This document shows positions 1-7,527 of a stretch of 14,362 nt of DNA, one piece after another. Under the pieces are notes generated by a model. It worked only from the letters and a program-made list of their open reading frames with translations. It searched no databases and had not been told where the DNA came from. Position 1 is the first letter of the stretch; the number at the start of each line of letters is the position of its first letter. This DNA is from JBJEQG01 sp051881635 (GTDB lineage Bacteria > Bacillota > Clostridia > Oscillospirales > Acutalibacteraceae), in contig JBJEQG010000105.1 of assembly GCA_051881635.1 (NCBI GenBank), positions 1-14,362 of the forward strand. Reading direction: 5' to 3'. The translations under genes and the position numbers were made by a program.

Positions 1-904
1 GTTACGGAATTGCCCTTTGTAATGCTTGTTGCACTGATTGTAGAGCTGTTTGTCAGGGCGGTTGTGGCAGCCTTAACCGTCAATGTAAAGGACTTTGTAA
101 CAACTGTACCGTTAGCGTCCTTAACCTTGACTTGAACTGTATAAGTACCTGTCTTTGCCGGTTTCCATGTATGTGTGGCTGTTGTGCTGTAACCTCTTAA
201 AGTTGTCCATGTGGACGCTGTGCTGTGTTTTGCAACCATAGCGTACTGATACGGTGCAGTGCCGCCTGTTGCAGAGCCTGAAAGACCTAATGTTGAACCG
301 TAGTTCAGGGTTGTTGTGCTGAGATAAGAGTTATTTGTCAAGGCAGATGTTGCCGCTTTAACCGTAACCGTAAAGGACTTGGAAACAACTGTACCGCTTG
401 CGTCCTTAACCTTGATAATAACGCTGTAAGTACCTGTTTTGGACGGTGTCCATGTCTTTGTGGCTGTTGTGCTGTAATTCTTCAAAACTGTGTAAGAGGA
501 CGCTGTGCTGTGCTTTGCAACCATAGCGTACTGATACGGAGTTGCACCGCCACTGGCTTTACCTGTCAATGTTACGGAGTTACCCTTTGTAACTGTTGTT
601 GCACTGATTGTGGAGCTGTTTGTCAAAACTGTTGCGATAGCCTTAACTGTCAATGTAAGGTTCTTAGATACAACTGTACCGCTTGCATCTTTAACATTGA
701 TTTGTACATTGTAAGTACCAACACTGGACGGTGTCCATGTCTTTGTAGCTGTTGTATTGTAGGACTTCAATGTTGTGTAGGAAGATGCCGTACTGAGTTT
801 AGCGAGCATTTCATACTGATACGGGCTTGTACCGCCGCTTGCTTTACCTGTCAATGTTACGGAATTGCCCTTTGTGATAGATGTGGAGCTGATTGTGGAG
901 TTAT
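1..904 (-). repeat. Tandem 95-residue Y_Y_Y-like repeats inside the amylase
   Basis: Three complete units and the start of a fourth, with an exact 285-base period: the plus-strand marker TTTGTCA occurs at 49, 334 and 619, with the related position at 904. On the coding strand each unit reads LTNSSTIS, TKGNSVTLTG, a GG-PYQYAMVAKHSTASS segment, TTATKTWTP, GTY-V-VKDASGTVVSK and LTLTVKA. These fit the Ig-like triple-tyrosine domains common in clostridial surface and secreted proteins. Units are close to identical in places, which suggests recent duplication or homogenisation. They probably act as a stalk or carbohydrate/cell-surface contact region; this role is inferred. Confidence 0.85.
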
Positions 905-3689
905 TAACAAGTTCAGCAGTATCTGACTTATAAGAGTAGATAACATTTGTTGTTGTTGATGAGAATGTACCGCTGGCATTTGCCGGTGTGGAAACGAGTG
1001 TATAACCGCTGAATGTCTTTGCGGAGGTTGTATATGTGTCGCCTTCCATACCTGTCAAAGTTTCCGTTGCCAAAACCTTGCCGCTGTCGCTTACATAGGA
1101 AACAACAACTTTGCCGCCACCGAGAACCTGACCGTTTTTAACATAAACCGTACCTGTGCAGTCATATCCGGGAGCAAGGCTGCCTGCGGGGTCTTTGCCT
1201 GCGTCTGAACCGCTGTTAAAGATAACCTGAGCGGTTTCTGCATCTTCAACCTCGATTGTAAACCAGCCGTCACCCTCAGCCGTCATCGTTTTACCCGGCC
1301 AAGCCCCTGTATATTCAATAACAGATGCACCGGACTCGTCATAGATATAAGCGTAAACGCTTGACCAGTTATTGGAATTATAATAGTGAACGCTCAAATA
1401 ATCGGGTTCTACATAATTATAGTAGAATGTTACGGTAATTGTACCTGATTGATATGTACCTGTGGCATTGTTTGTCTTTGTGAGGTCAACCTCATAATTC
1501 TTAATTGTTGCAGGAGATGCGGTATAGGAAGAACCAATATCGCCAATCATCTTTGTGCCTTCGGCAATCTCTGCCCCTGTGGACGCATCGACATGCTTAA
1601 CCTCAACAATACCCTTTTTGGAATCGTCAAAAACATAGTAGTATGTAACTGTTGCTTCTGTTTCGGAATATGTGCCTGTTGTAGAACCTGTTACTCTGGA
1701 AACAGTGTAGTTTTCGGTCAATTCAGCATCGGGAGATGTTGTATAGGGGTCGCCGAGCAAACCAACCATTGTTGTTGTTTTGAGTGTTTCGCCTGTGCTT
1801 TCAAGAACATGGTTTACGGTAACTCTGCCCTTAGCACCCTGAGGTTCTTCCATGAGGATTGTGCCGTTAGCACCTGTGTTGAATGTTACCTTACCGCCGG
1901 AAACCTTGCAGGTTGTGCCGTCATAGAAGTTTGTGATTACCATGCCGTCACTCCATACGGAGGAAACATCAATCGTCAAATCTTTATTTGCACTTGCGAA
2001 CAAAGTTACAACAACTTTATCCTCAATGCCGTCCTTGCTGTATGTTCTTGAAAATGTATAGCCGTTTGTGGAGTCATAAGCGGAAATTGTTTTGTGCTGT
2101 CCTGCACCAACCGCAATATGGTTATTACGGAACTGACCGAGTTTCTGCCAGTGTGCGAGAACATCGCTATCTATGCTGTCCCAGTTCATGAAACTTCTGA
2201 ACTGATGACCTGCACCGGGGTCTTTGCTTGCAAAAGAGCTGTTGATGAGAGGTCTGTTTGTTTCATCACCGTAATAAATCTGAATACCGCCGGGCAGCAT
2301 AAGCAGGAATGAACCGGCATACTTTCTGTCGCCCTTTGCAAGGGTTGTATCGTGAGAAGCGATGTAGCTGAGGACATTAAAAGTTTCATCACTGTTGATT
2401 GAATTTGCATATCTGCTGTAAACGCTGTCAACAGAGCCGGCACTCGGAATATTGCTGCTGTTTACGGCAGGAGCAAACTCAAAGTTAATCATTGAGTCAA
2501 AGCCGCCCTCTGTATAATAGTAGCTTTTTTCGGCTTTATGACCAAAGCATTCGCCTGTCATCCAGAAGTCCAAATCGTCCAGAGCCTTGTCAGGGTTGTT
2601 GGTTTTCCACTCTTTGAGAGCTTTTACGCACTTTTCTTTAAGTGTTTTCCAGGCTGATGTTTCAACATGCTTTGCCGTATCGCAACGGAAGCCGTCAACA
2701 CCGAACTCACGAACCCACTCAGCGAGCCAATCTGAAATATAACCTGTAACTGTGTTTGAAGAACCGTATTTTGCAACTTTTTCGCTGTAAGTGCCTTCCT
2801 TTGTCCACTTTGTTTTGAGGACTTCCGGAATACCTACCTGTGTTGAAGAACCTGTTTTGAAGTCAGGCAAACCTGCAAGTGAACCTTCAATATCGCCACT
2901 TCCCTCAGTATATCCGGGAAGACCGCAGCGAATCCAGTTCGGACCCCACCATTTAGCCCATAAATCAGCGGAGGCATTATAATCAATATAGCCGTGGTAA
3001 TCCGTATTATTGATATTTTGGTGGGCATAGTAGTAGCTGTCCCAACCGCTTTTAACTGAACCGAAACCATATTCGTCCATATCTTTAAGAGTGTTATAAC
3101 CGGAATGGTTCATAACAATATCCATAACGATACGGATTCCATGTTTATGGGCGGTATCAACAAGCTCTCTGAATTCCTCTTTTGTACCGAAGTTTTTATC
3201 GGACTCGGTATAGTCAAGAACATAATAGCCATGATATGAATAGTGTGCGAAACTATCTCCGTCACAACCTACGCAATAACCATGAATTTGCTCATAAGGT
3301 GCTGACAACCAAATTGCATTTACACCGAGGTCATCAAAATAACCCTCATTGATTTTGTCGGTGATACCTTTAAAGTCACCGCCCTGAAATGCGGCATAGT
3401 TATCATAACTTACAGGGTTACCGTTTGCGTCACAACCTCTGCCGTAACTGTGGTCGTTGCTTGTGTCACCGTTGTTGAAACGGTCTGTCAGGAGGAAGTA
3501 AACGGTTGCGTTATCCCACGAGAAAACCTGACCGTTTGCATCTGTAACTGCCGCAGCAGCGTCTGCTGTCACTGTGGTATCAATGTTGGTTGTCAGATTT
3601 GCCAAAGCAGGCAAACTTGAACCGACAACAGCCAATGAAAGCAAGCCGCTGAATAAACGGGCGGTCATCTTTTTAAATTTGCTGTTCAA
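1..3689 (-). CDS. Secreted multimodular GH13 alpha-amylase, C-terminus beyond window
   Basis: Extracellular starch-degrading enzyme, partial at its C-terminus (at least 1229 residues). I chose a TTG start at 3689: GAAGGA lies 9 bases upstream, and it adds the basic NSKFKK before the hydrophobic signal core. The alternative ATG at 3668 would leave a poorer signal peptide. Likely cleavage follows ALA (residues 28-30). The GH13 catalytic regions are all visible: DIVMNH (190-195), GFRCD with nucleophile D337, GEC with acid/base E380, and SHD with H446-D447. After the catalytic and beta domains (to about 613) come two MucBP-like modules (about 619-682 and 690-760), a CBM26-like starch-binding module with an AWPG motif (about 760-855), a third MucBP-like module (about 857-920), then 95-residue triple-tyrosine-type repeats. 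A surface anchor or dockerin may follow outside the window. Ruminococcus bromii-type amylases share such architecture. The enzyme family is near certain; module borders are approximate. Confidence 0.95.
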   Translation of the reverse strand, partial: MNSKFKKMTARLFSGLLSLAVVGSSLPALANLTTNIDTTVTADAAAAVTDANGQVFSWDNATVYFLLTDRFNNGDTSNDHSYGRGCDANGNPVSYDNYAAFQGGDFKGITDKINEGYFDDLGVNAIWLSAPYEQIHGYCVGCDGDSFAHYSYHGYYVLDYTESDKNFGTKEEFRELVDTAHKHGIRIVMDIVMNHSGYNTLKDMDEYGFGSVKSGWDSYYYAHQNINNTDYHGYIDYNASADLWAKWWGPNWIRCGLPGYTEGSGDIEGSLAGLPDFKTGSSTQVGIPEVLKTKWTKEGTYSEKVAKYGSSNTVTGYISDWLAEWVREFGVDGFRCDTAKHVETSAWKTLKEKCVKALKEWKTNNPDKALDDLDFWMTGECFGHKAEKSYYYTEGGFDSMINFEFAPAVNSSNIPSAGSVDSVYSRYANSINSDETFNVLSYIASHDTTLAKGDRKYAGSFLLMLPGGIQIYYGDETNRPLINSSFASKDPGAGHQFRSFMNWDSIDSDVLAHWQKLGQFRNNHIAVGAGQHKTISAYDSTNGYTFSRTYSKDGIEDKVVVTLFASANKDLTIDVSSVWSDGMVITNFYDGTTCKVSGGKVTFNTGANGTILMEEPQGAKGRVTVNHVLESTGETLKTTTMVGLLGDPYTTSPDAELTENYTVSRVTGSTTGTYSETEATVTYYYVFDDSKKGIVEVKHVDASTGAEIAEGTKMIGDIGSSYTASPATIKNYEVDLTKTNNATGTYQSGTITVTFYYNYVEPDYLSVHYYNSNNWSSVYAYIYDESGASVIEYTGAWPGKTMTAEGDGWFTIEVEDAETAQVIFNSGSDAGKDPAGSLAPGYDCTGTVYVKNGQVLGGGKVVVSYVSDSGKVLATETLTGMEGDTYTTSAKTFSGYTLVSTPANASGTFSSTTTNVIYSYKSDTAELVNNSTISSTSITKGNSVTLTGKASGGTSPYQYEMLAKLSTASSYTTLKSYNTTATKTWTPSSVGTYNVQINVKDASGTVVSKNLTLTVKAIATVLTNSSTISATTVTKGNSVTLTGKASGGATPYQYAMVAKHSTASSYTVLKNYSTTATKTWTPSKTGTYSVIIKVKDASGTVVSKSFTVTVKAATSALTNNSYLSTTTLNYGSTLGLSGSATGGTAPYQYAMVAKHSTASTWTTLRGYSTTATHTWKPAKTGTYTVQVKVKDANGTVVTKSFTLTVKAATTALTNSSTISATSITKGNSV

Positions 3690-3830
3690 ATTATTTGTTC
3701 CTTCTTTCTTTAAAAATAAATTTCAGGAAATGTGCGTGGAAGCCCATTTTTGAATATCCGTTCAAGTGTTGTACTTTTCAGACTGCCCATACAAACCGCC
3801 GTTCCGGATATTCGGACTCATCACCTCCAA
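3690..3830 (-). promoter_or_regulatory. Structured 5' leader of the amylase mRNA
   Basis: If transcription starts about 7 bases after the TATAAT at 3842-3837, the amylase mRNA has a leader of roughly 140 nt. It holds a 9-bp perfect inverted repeat (GAATATCCG at 3752-3760 with CGGATATTC at 3805-3813) enclosing 44 bases, and a ribosome-binding-site-like GGAGG with ATG only 2 bases away that would open a 19-codon ORF (3825 down to 3766). That spacing is poor, so a leader peptide is doubtful. I do not recognise a known riboswitch class in this leader. Confidence 0.35.
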
Positions 3831-3834
3831 TACT

Positions 3835-3898
3835 CAATTATATTTTCCTGCACAATCTTTCAATTTTAATTTTACTAAATTCAGGCAAAATATAATTG
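3835..3898. repeat. 16/17-nt inverted repeat, possible operator
   Basis: CAATTATATTTTCCTG at 3835-3850 and CAGGCAAAATATAATTG at 3882-3898 are reverse complements apart from a single extra base. The arms are 31 bases apart and each contains a TATAAT reading outwards. The element lies between the divergent amylase and polyamine genes. It could be a regulator binding site or paired -10 boxes; no terminator-like T tail follows. Confidence 0.4.
3837..3866 (-). promoter_or_regulatory. Candidate amylase promoter
   Basis: On the minus strand a perfect TATAAT lies at 3842-3837. The upstream sequence has TTGAAA 15 bases before it, or AATTGA at 17 bases, so the -35 element is weak. A weak -35 would be in keeping with activator-dependent transcription of a starch enzyme, but that is inference. 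The -10 sits inside the left arm of a large inverted repeat (3835-3898). Confidence 0.4.
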
Positions 3899-3996
3899 CA
3901 TAAAAGAAATAAACAACAATTTTTATCTTTTATCCGTAAGTTTATGAGTTATGCACATATCGTATATAAAATTTTTGTAAAAAACAACCATTCCAT

Positions 3997-4019
3997 AACA
4001 CAAATAGTTGATTTGTGTT
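3997..4019. promoter_or_regulatory. Small palindrome upstream of speD, operator-like
   Basis: AACACAAA (3997-4004) and TTTGTGTT (4012-4019) form a perfect 8-bp inverted repeat with a 7-base centre, about 70 bases upstream of the speD -35. The size and symmetry suit a dimeric repressor or activator site. No regulator is identified. The rest of 3900-4089 is AT-rich and shows nothing else I can support. Confidence 0.3.
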
Positions 4020-4089
4020 GCTGTTAAATCGGGTATTCCGACACGCAATTTGCACTGTCTGTCACTATGTCATTAAATTAAGAAAGGGA

Positions 4090-4118
4090 TTGCATTTTTT
4101 GTATTTTTTTGTTATAGT
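4090..4118 (+). promoter_or_regulatory. Promoter of the polyamine gene cluster
   Basis: TTGCAT (4090-4095), a 17-base T-rich spacer and TATAGT (4113-4118). The predicted start is near 4125, giving a short leader of about 24 bases before the speD start, so there is no room for a large regulatory RNA downstream of it. Confidence 0.6.
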
Positions 4119-4148
4119 AAATTGAAGTATTTTGCTTGAAAGGTTGTG

Positions 4149-4967
4149 ATGTTAGGGTTGGAAAAGAGGTTGAAACTTTACGGATTCAACAACCTAACCA
4201 AAACTCTGAGCTTCAACATCTATGATGTGTGCTATGCAAAGACGGAAAGGGAACAAAAAGACTATATAGCATATATTGACGAACAATATAACTCGGAACG
4301 ACTTACCAACATTCTCCGAAAAGTTACGGAAATGATTGGGGCAAGTCTGCTCAACATCTCTAAACAGGATTATGAACCGCATGGGGCAAGTGTAACTTTG
4401 CTGATTTCCGAAAAGGGTATGCCCGTTCATTTGGACGAGTCATGCAACTGTGGCAACTGTGCCTTACACTATGCAAAAGATTCGATTGCCGGACACCTTG
4501 ACAAAAGTCATGTGACCGTACATACCTATCCCGAATATTATCCCGATACATCTATTGCAACCTTTCGTGTGGATATTGATGTTTCAACCTGTGGCACAAT
4601 CTCTCCTCTGAATACGCTGGACTTTCTGATTGACAGTTTCGACTCGGATATTATCACAATCGACTATCGTGTGCGTGGCTTTACAAGGGATACAACGGGA
4701 CGCAAGCTGTTTTTGGACCATAAAATCACTTCCATACAGGATTTTATCAAGTCGGAAACACTAAAACGCTATGACGCCATTGATGTCAATGTTTATCAGT
4801 CCAACATTTTCCATACGCAAATGTTGATTAAGGAAATGGAACTCCAAAACTATCTTTTTAATACAGATGTTTACGAACTTCCGCCCAAAGAACGCCTTTC
4901 AATTTCCACTGCCTTACGGCGTGAAATGATTGAAATTTTCAGCGGTTCAAATATTTATGATGAGTGA
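4149..4967 (+). CDS. speD: S-adenosylmethionine decarboxylase proenzyme
   Basis: Makes decarboxylated AdoMet, the aminopropyl donor for SpeE. The protein (272 residues) is of the long Escherichia coli-like SpeD class and is recognisable end to end, e.g. FNNLTKTLSF near the N-terminus, then DYEPHGASVT, LDKSHVTVHTYPE, VSTCG and DVNVYQSNIFHT. Self-cleavage before Ser120 of the LDKS motif would create the pyruvoyl cofactor; Cys148 of STCG matches the conserved catalytic cysteine. A Cys-containing stretch (residues about 97-104, ESCNCGNC) lies in the variable loop before the cleavage site and is unusual. I chose the ATG at 4149, 5 bases after GAAAGG; a GTG codon just before it (4146) is an alternative. 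The gene stops 11 bases before speA, so the two are probably co-translated. Confidence 0.93.
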   Translation: MLGLEKRLKLYGFNNLTKTLSFNIYDVCYAKTEREQKDYIAYIDEQYNSERLTNILRKVTEMIGASLLNISKQDYEPHGASVTLLISEKGMPVHLDESCNCGNCALHYAKDSIAGHLDKSHVTVHTYPEYYPDTSIATFRVDIDVSTCGTISPLNTLDFLIDSFDSDIITIDYRVRGFTRDTTGRKLFLDHKITSIQDFIKSETLKRYDAIDVNVYQSNIFHTQMLIKEMELQNYLFNTDVYELPPKERLSISTALRREMIEIFSGSNIYDE

Positions 4968-4978
4968 GGGGCGTAAAA

Positions 4979-6427
4979 ATGAAATTATCTCAGGAAAAAG
5001 CTCCGCTTTATGAGGCACTCTGTGAATATCGTGAAAACCGTATTGTTTCATTTGATGTTCCGGGACACAAACAGGGCAAAAGCAACTCCCCTCTGACGGA
5101 TTTTCTCGGCAAACAATGCATGAGCGTTGATGTCAATTCCATGAAACCGCTCGACAATCTCTGCCACCCCGTAAGCGTAATTAAAGAGGCAAGCGAACTT
5201 TGTGCGGACGCTTTCGGTGCAAAACACGCCTTCTTTATGGTAAACGGCACATCAAGTGCAATTCAGGCTATGGTTATGAGTGTATGCAAACAGGGCGACA
5301 AAATCATAATGCCCCGAAATGTCCACAGGAGCAGTATTAACGCCCTGATTCTGTGCGGTGCTGTCCCCGTTTATGTTGACCCAGGTGTTCAAAAGGAAAT
5401 CGGCATACCGCTCGGAATGTCCGTTGCCGCCGTCCGTAAGGCGATTGAGGAAAATCCCGATGCAAAAGCCGTTATCGTCAACAACCCCACTTATTACGGT
5501 GTTTGTGCAAACCTGCGTGAAATCGTCAAATTGGCTCATGCCGCAAACATGAAAGTTTTGGTTGACGAGGCACACGGCACACATTTCTATTTCGGTGATT
5601 ATATGCCGTTGACGGCAATGACTGTCGGTGCGGATATGTCTGCCGTAAGTATGCATAAAACGGGCGGCTCGCTGACGCAAAGTTCCGTTTTGCTCTTGAA
5701 CGAGGGCATTAACGAGGGTTATGTGCGGCAGATTATCAACCTGACGCAAACCACAAGTGCCTCCTATCTTTTGATGTCCTCTCTGGATATTTCAAGACGA
5801 AATTTGGCACTCAACGGACATAAGATTTTTGAAAATGTTACCATGCTTGCCAAATACGGGCGTGACGAAATCAACAAATTGGGCGGTCTGTATGCGTTTT
5901 CACGAGAGTTGATTAACGGTGACACCATTTTTGATTTTGACCCGACAAAAATTTCCGTTCATACCCGTGAAATCGGCTTGGCTGGCATTGAAGTTTACGA
6001 TATCTTGCGGGACAAATACGAAATTCAAATCGAGTTCGGCGACATCGGCAATATCTTGGCGATTGTGTCAGTCGGTGACCGCATTTTGGAAATTGAACGG
6101 CTTATTTCCGCTCTGTATGAAATTAAGCGTTTGTATTCCAAAAATCCCGCCGGTATGCTTTCACAGGAATATATCGAACCCCATGTTGTTTATTCTCCAC
6201 AAACGGCATTTTTTGCCGATAAGGTGCAGTTACCGCTCAAAGAGGCAGTCGGCAAAGTCTGTGCCGAATTTGTCATGTGCTATCCGCCCGGCATACCGAT
6301 TCTTGCCCCCGGCGAATTGGTTACGCAAGAGGCAGTCGAATATATCCTTTATGCCAAGGCAAAGGGCTGTAACCTGACAGGTGCGGAGGACTTAAAAACC
6401 GAAAAACTCAATGTCATGAAAGTTTAA
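4979..6427 (+). CDS. speA: PLP-dependent arginine/lysine/ornithine decarboxylase, short type
   Basis: Fold-type I (aspartate aminotransferase fold) basic amino acid decarboxylase of 482 residues, the Bacillus SpeA/YaaO-like length without the N-terminal wing domain of the enterobacterial inducible enzymes. Visible landmarks are VPGHKQGK near residue 28, NGTSSAIQ (89-96), NNPTYYGV (168-175), VLVDEAHG with D196 and H199 contacting PLP, and the SMHKTGGS motif with Schiff-base K227. Its biosynthetic neighbours make arginine (giving agmatine) the most likely substrate, but lysine or ornithine cannot be excluded from sequence alone. The ATG at 4979 is preferred because GAGGGG (4966-4971) sits 7 bases upstream; an in-frame GTG at 4964 would overlap speD. 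No agmatinase or agmatine deiminase is encoded nearby, so agmatine must be processed elsewhere or used directly. Confidence 0.88.
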   Translation: MKLSQEKAPLYEALCEYRENRIVSFDVPGHKQGKSNSPLTDFLGKQCMSVDVNSMKPLDNLCHPVSVIKEASELCADAFGAKHAFFMVNGTSSAIQAMVMSVCKQGDKIIMPRNVHRSSINALILCGAVPVYVDPGVQKEIGIPLGMSVAAVRKAIEENPDAKAVIVNNPTYYGVCANLREIVKLAHAANMKVLVDEAHGTHFYFGDYMPLTAMTVGADMSAVSMHKTGGSLTQSSVLLLNEGINEGYVRQIINLTQTTSASYLLMSSLDISRRNLALNGHKIFENVTMLAKYGRDEINKLGGLYAFSRELINGDTIFDFDPTKISVHTREIGLAGIEVYDILRDKYEIQIEFGDIGNILAIVSVGDRILEIERLISALYEIKRLYSKNPAGMLSQEYIEPHVVYSPQTAFFADKVQLPLKEAVGKVCAEFVMCYPPGIPILAPGELVTQEAVEYILYAKAKGCNLTGAEDLKTEKLNVMKV

Positions 6428-6442
6428 CGGCGAACCGCCTTT

Positions 6443-6466
6443 GGCAATTTGTATTGCCGTTCTTTG
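6443..6466 (+). terminator. Weak hairpin after speA
   Basis: GGCAAT (6443-6448) and ATTGCC (6453-6458) form a 6-bp stem with a TTGT loop followed by GTTCTTT. The T tail is broken, so this is at best a weak or partial terminator inside the cluster. Confidence 0.3.
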
Positions 6467-6503
6467 CACTAACTTTTCCCCTTATTCCCAAAAGACGGGA
6501 TAC

Positions 6504-6573
6504 ATAAGGGACTGCGTCCCTTATGCGGTTTCCAAAGGCAGAGCCTTTGGTGGGGCGTGGGGCAAAGCCCCAC
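6504..6573 (+). repeat. Mosaic of three short palindromes between speA and speE
   Basis: Three consecutive hairpins: ATAAGGGAC/GTCCCTTAT (6504-6524, loop TGC), CCAAAGGC/GCCTTTGG (6532-6550, loop AGA) and GTGGGGC/GCCCCAC (6557-6573, loop AAA), linked by GCGGTTT and TGGGGC. The linker and CCAAAGG palindrome reappear in reverse orientation near 11528-11555. This looks like a dispersed intergenic palindromic element, inserted immediately upstream of the speE ribosome binding site. It may act as an mRNA stabiliser or partial terminator; that is inference. Confidence 0.6.
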
Positions 6574-6598
6574 TATAAATTATGAGGAGGTTTTTTGA

Positions 6599-7453
6599 TT
6601 GGAATTGTGGTACACTGAGGAACAGACTCATAATGTGCGTTTTTCCATTCGATGTGACCGCCAAAAATATGCGGCACAGTCAGAATTTCAACGCATTGAA
6701 ATTTTTTCCTCTCCTGAATTTGGTGACATTCTTATGCTTGACGACCGCATTATGCTGACCGAAAAGGACGAGTTTATCTATCATGAAATGATAACCCATG
6801 TCCCTATGGCAGTTAACGGAAACATCAAAAATGTTTTGGTTATCGGTGCGGGTGACGGCGGTGTTGTCAAGGAACTGACAAAGTACAACACGATTGAAAA
6901 CATTGACATGGTTGAAATTGACCGTATGGTTGTTGATGCCTGCAAGGAGTTTTTACCGACCGTATCCTGTAAACTGAATGACCCGAGAGTGCATGTTTTT
7001 ATTGATGACGGTCTGCGTTTTGTGCGTGGTGTCGAAAACACCTACGACCTGATTATAGTTGACTCAACCGACCCTGTCGGACCGGGCGAGGGATTGTTTA
7101 CAAAGGAATTTTACGGCAACTGCTCTACCGCTTTAACCGAAAACGGTATTCTTGTCAATCAGCACGAAAGCCCTTACTATCCTGCATACGCAAAGGCAAT
7201 GTGTCTTGCACACAAGAAAATTCGGGAATTTTTCCCCTATTGCAAGGTCTATCAGGCACACATTCCAACTTATCCGTCAGGGCATTGGCTGTTCGGTTTT
7301 GCGTCTAAGATATTTCACCCGATTTATGACTTGGACGAGGAGCGTTGGAACCGTTTGAATATTTCCACCCGTTATTACAATACGGCTTTGCACAAAGGCT
7401 GTTTTGCTCTGCCGACTTATGTAACGGAACTGTTGAAATCCGCTGAAACCTGA
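6599..7453 (+). CDS. speE: Spermidine synthase (polyamine aminopropyltransferase)
   Basis: Transfers the aminopropyl group of decarboxylated AdoMet to a diamine, usually putrescine, to make spermidine. The 284-residue protein has the family's N-terminal beta domain (MELWYTEEQT), the DEFIYHEM segment (57-64) that shapes the polyamine pocket, the nucleotide-binding GAGDGG (83-88), DMVEID (103-108) and catalytic DSTDP (155-159). The start is TTG at 6599: AGGAGG (6585-6590) is 8 bases upstream and the encoded MELWYTE is the conserved family N-terminus. It is separated from speA by 171 bases of palindromic sequence. With no agmatinase in view, agmatine as acceptor (giving aminopropylagmatine, as in Thermus) is an alternative that the sequence cannot settle. 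Confidence 0.93.
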   Translation: MELWYTEEQTHNVRFSIRCDRQKYAAQSEFQRIEIFSSPEFGDILMLDDRIMLTEKDEFIYHEMITHVPMAVNGNIKNVLVIGAGDGGVVKELTKYNTIENIDMVEIDRMVVDACKEFLPTVSCKLNDPRVHVFIDDGLRFVRGVENTYDLIIVDSTDPVGPGEGLFTKEFYGNCSTALTENGILVNQHESPYYPAYAKAMCLAHKKIREFFPYCKVYQAHIPTYPSGHWLFGFASKIFHPIYDLDEERWNRLNISTRYYNTALHKGCFALPTYVTELLKSAET

Positions 7454-7527
7454 TTTATCTGTCATTGAACAAAGGTTTACGGTTAATCTATATATATCAA
7501 TCTTTTAAATTATGGAGGTCTGAAATT

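Noticed and set aside
510..2312. Cys-rich plus-strand reading frames opposite the amylase
   Set aside because: Their odd Cys/Thr-rich composition is the mirror of the repeated Thr/Ser/Ala-rich coding strand. They have no ribosome binding sites and lie wholly inside a clear GH13 gene.
3766..3825. 19-codon leader peptide in the amylase 5' region
   Set aside because: The GGAGG is only 2 bases from the ATG and the peptide has no regulatory codon run. It is noted in the leader entry but not called as a gene.
3790..3832. Hammerhead-ribozyme-like GUGAUGAG...GGAAC in the amylase leader
   Set aside because: The core needs CUGANGA and GAAA; here the first base is G and the second element is GAAC, and no cleavage-site stem fits.
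5252..5749. 165-codon minus-strand frame inside speA
   Set aside because: It is antisense to a fully conserved PLP decarboxylase, and no promoter or ribosome binding site was found.
7465..7527. N-terminal extension of the dehydrogenase (alternative upstream ATG)
   Set aside because: The ATG at 7528 has GGAGG and starts directly at the conserved nucleotide-binding strand. The extension has no ribosome binding site and looks like leader sequence.
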